NCBI GenBank assembly: GCA_016702545.1
Contig: JADJDT010000035.1
Coordinates: 1 to 7,681 of the forward strand
From: Pseudomonadota bacterium
GTDB lineage: Bacteria; Myxococcota_A; Polyangia; GCA-2747355
Reading direction: 5' to 3'
DNA: 7,681 bases
Shown here: positions 5,454 through 7,681 of the stretch, in pieces
Position numbering within the stretch: the stretch's first letter is position 1
Layout of the letters: each line of letters begins with the position of its first letter
The notes under the pieces: model-generated
The model's database searches: none
Told to the model about the DNA's origin: nothing
The model's input: only the letters and a program-made list of their open reading frames with translations
Position numbers and translations under genes: made by a program

Positions 5454-7681
5454 CTATCCCCCCTTGCCTGAAAGTGCCAATTGAGCGGCCCCTAGCTGTG
5501 TCTGCGTCGATCGGCCAAGCGTCGCACTAGCGCGCGCCATGCCTCGCGTGAGCGGACCATCATCATCGGCCGCGCCGTCAGTCGCGCGCTGCAGCGCGGC
5601 AACTGAATCGCGCACTGCGGCCACATCGCCAACGAGCAGCTGCATGTTGCGCCGCAGCCCGGGCGATATTGATTCGCTGCTTCGCCGCGTGAGCGCCTGG
5701 CGCGCGTCGGCCACGACCATCGCATAAACCTCGGGGTATACACGTCGCAGCACGTCGACGTCCTCGCGAGTGAGCGCGTCCGGCACGCCAAGGCGCGACG
5801 TGATCGACCGAGGGTCACCCACAGCTGACAGCGTGCGGCCCAGCGCGTCGCGCCCATGGCGCGTCGTTGCCGCGCTTGCTGCGTCTCGCACCACTGCTGC
5901 GCGTGACGCCTGATACTGCGCCATCCGTGATGCCATGTCGTCTTGCATGCCCGCGTCGCGATAGCCTGCCAGAGCATCGCTCTCGACGGCTGCAGGGTCG
6001 TTGTGCTCGGCCAACGCGCTCTCGCGGATTGTTTCCGCGTCGTCGGCACTGAGCCGCAGCGTAGCACCCACGAGCGCAGCTCGGGCGGCGCGGCCGTAGC
6101 GCGCAGCACCAGCGGATCCCGCTGCCATGAGCCTGCCCACCGCAGCACCAGCGACGCGCTGCAGCGTTGGCGACGTGAGTGCGGCGCCGATGATGGCGCC
6201 AGGGACGCCGCCGACTGCGGCGCCGAGGATGGTCGGCGCGCTCTTCCACGCGAAAAATTGGGCGAGGTCGCCGCGCGTCTCACTCGCGGCCATCGCTTCG
6301 AGTACCTCGCGCGAAATTGGCGTTTGCGTGGCTTGCAGCGATGCCGCGCGCTCGGACGCAGTCGCCGTCCCTGGCGTCGTCGTGACCTCGGTCACGGTCC
6401 TGTCGCGCAAGCTCGTGGCCCCGCGCATGGAGCTCACGTCGCTCTTCGCGGCCTCGCTCGCCTCGCGCGCATAGGTCGAGGTCGCATCGTCGAGCGACCC
6501 TGTGACGGTCTTGCGCGTGCCGGCACCGGCCGAGAGCATCTCCGTACCGTCGAGCGCGTAGGCCGCCCTGCGCTGCTCGCTGGCCACGCGCCGCGCGCTG
6601 CCGATACGCTCCTCGAGCACGTCGCGATACAGCGCCAGCTCGGCGAGCTGCCTGTCGCCGCTGTCGGGCGTGATGCCCATGCGCGCGCCAGGGACGGTGC
6701 TGCCGACGTTCCAGTAGCGCCTCAGCTCGCGCCTGAGCGTCTGGGCTACGCCCTCGGTTTTTTGCACCTCGCCGTACAGGTGCGTCAGCTCATCTTCGAT
6801 CGCTCGCGCTGACTCCTCGGTGTCCAGCGCCTCGCCCGCCACGACCTTCTGGCGCACCCGCTCGCGCACCGCGTCGGTACGGCTCGTGACCGTCTCGCGC
6901 ACATCTTCGCGGGTGCGCTGCTTGCCCGCCTCTTTCGTCTTGCTGCTGCTGCTCGCCATATCGCGCGAGCTGTCACGCGAGGTCGTGGTATCGCGGATGC
7001 GCTCTTTCTCTGTGCGCCTCGTGGCGGCCCTCTTGGCCAGGCTTGGCACCATCTCGGCGTCAATGGCGCCAATCTCCGCGCCGATTGCCTTGATGCGCTG
7101 CTCGCTCCGCGCTACGGCCTCGCGACCGGCATCGTCCAGCGTACCGTCGCGCATGCGCTGCCGCAGCCCGCCGAGCACACCCTTGATTCCGTCCAGCTCG
7201 CGCTGCAGCTCAATGCGGGCGGTCATGCCGCCCGTCACGCCAGCGCCGCCGTGCTCGAGCATGTCGGCCGCGAATCGCGCTGCGACGCTGGGCTTGGCGC
7301 CGATCGACGCCACGCGCTCGGCTACGCTCGCCACGCCTCGCGCTGCGACGCCCGCGCCGGCAACGCCGAGTGTCGTGAGCGCGCCGAGTGCGGCGCCCCC
7401 TACCACGTCACGCGCGATGCTGCGCGCGTCTGTCGGCCCCTCGTCGAGCGAGTAGCGCGTGAGCGCCTGGCCCGCCCCGACAGCGCCGCCCTCGACAGCC
7501 GACGCGACAGCACGCGCCGCAAGTGCGGCCAGCTTGCCACCGGCTGGCACTGCGCCGGCGATACGTGCTGCGAGTGCACCAGCGCGAGCCACTGGCGCGC
7601 CAGGGATTAGCGCCGACGCGACACCGCCGGCAGCCTCGCCGCCGATGCTCGCGATGGGATTCTCGCTGCGCAGCCCGGATA
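5454..7681 (-). CDS. Large Ala/Gly-rich virion protein, 5'-partial (candidate ejection or tail-interior protein)
   Basis: The frame is open to the right edge, so the N-terminus is missing; 741 residues are visible, and the GTG at 7592 is probably an internal valine. In visible numbering, residues about 10-120 are a hydrophobic Ala/Gly-rich region with repeated small-residue motifs (AVEGGAVGAGQALTRYSLDE, then DVVGGAALGALTTLGVAGAG). About 155-400 is highly charged helix with coiled-coil character, including a Ser/Thr/Arg low-complexity stretch. About 480-525 is a second hydrophobic, glycine-rich patch (TILGAAVGGVPGAIIGAAL). The C-terminal 200 residues are helical and charged. Comparable Ala/Gly-rich proteins with a VEGGA.GAGQ..t segment followed by a LGGAALGAL segment are found in phage structural regions. 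Membrane-compatible patches and long helices suit a protein inside the tail or capsid that enters the host envelope during DNA delivery, but that is inference. It ends 4 bases before the small virion protein, whose ribosome binding site lies in its last codons. Confidence 0.7.
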   Translation of the reverse strand, partial: SGLRSENPIASIGGEAAGGVASALIPGAPVARAGALAARIAGAVPAGGKLAALAARAVASAVEGGAVGAGQALTRYSLDEGPTDARSIARDVVGGAALGALTTLGVAGAGVAARGVASVAERVASIGAKPSVAARFAADMLEHGGAGVTGGMTARIELQRELDGIKGVLGGLRQRMRDGTLDDAGREAVARSEQRIKAIGAEIGAIDAEMVPSLAKRAATRRTEKERIRDTTTSRDSSRDMASSSSKTKEAGKQRTREDVRETVTSRTDAVRERVRQKVVAGEALDTEESARAIEDELTHLYGEVQKTEGVAQTLRRELRRYWNVGSTVPGARMGITPDSGDRQLAELALYRDVLEERIGSARRVASEQRRAAYALDGTEMLSAGAGTRKTVTGSLDDATSTYAREASEAAKSDVSSMRGATSLRDRTVTEVTTTPGTATASERAASLQATQTPISREVLEAMAASETRGDLAQFFAWKSAPTILGAAVGGVPGAIIGAALTSPTLQRVAGAAVGRLMAAGSAGAARYGRAARAALVGATLRLSADDAETIRESALAEHNDPAAVESDALAGYRDAGMQDDMASRMAQYQASRAAVVRDAASAATTRHGRDALGRTLSAVGDPRSITSRLGVPDALTREDVDVLRRVYPEVYAMVVADARQALTRRSSESISPGLRRNMQLLVGDVAAVRDSVAALQRATDGAADDDGPLTRGMARASATLGRSTQTQLGAAQLALSGKGG

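Noticed and set aside
5943..6812. Long plus-strand open frame opposite the large virion gene
   Set aside because: It is rich in Arg, Ala, Gly and His with no domain pattern, as expected for the antisense of a GC-rich coding region; the minus-strand gene explains the sequence.
1..7681. CRISPR array, tRNA genes, insertion sequences, integrase or defence system
   Set aside because: I found no regularly spaced repeats, no tRNA-like cloverleaf, no transposase or integrase motifs and no nuclease or toxin-antitoxin signatures on either strand.

Overview
The window is GC-rich and densely packed with overlapping genes. It reads as part of a tailed bacteriophage (or prophage) genome carried by a high-GC host. 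Nine genes on the minus strand, read from right to left, form one head-to-tail string: the end of a large virion protein, a small virion protein, a LamG-like lectin-fold protein, a tailspike-like beta-helix protein, a small unknown, a lysis group and a peptidase M15 endolysin. Their junctions are 4-base ATGA or GTGA overlaps, an 8-base overlap, or gaps of a few bases, apart from one 71-base overlap, so they are probably a single late transcription unit. A candidate lipoprotein signal and a single-pass coiled-coil membrane protein in the lysis group fit a Gram-negative host with an outer membrane. The host cannot be named from this sequence.

The left end (about 1-856) runs the other way. It holds the 3' part of a gene of the phage DUF1599 / nucleotide-modification-associated (Nmad1) type and a small helical protein. 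That strand converges on the endolysin gene, and the two coding ends overlap by 29 bases, so the switch between the two gene blocks has no spacer.

The minus-strand genes make a coherent late module. The large Ala/Gly-rich protein is probably internal or tail-associated. The next three are probably surface adhesins or depolymerases that meet the host envelope. The last group (coiled-coil membrane protein, holin-like/lipoprotein protein, small helical protein, M15 peptidase) breaks the envelope at the end of infection.

The most striking sequence-level feature is that the two recognisable conserved genes in the left 1.5 kb are both broken by several single-frame shifts: three junctions in the DUF1599-like gene and two in the endolysin. 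The genes to the right are open throughout. This looks like indel error near a low-coverage contig end, or real decay, rather than new biology. The points worth biological follow-up are a tailspike with a Sec signal peptide and ten further cysteines, a protein that joins a holin-like N-terminus to a lipobox lipoprotein, and the large Gly/Ala-rich virion protein. I saw no tRNA, rRNA, CRISPR array, insertion sequence, integrase, attachment site or clear rho-independent terminator.
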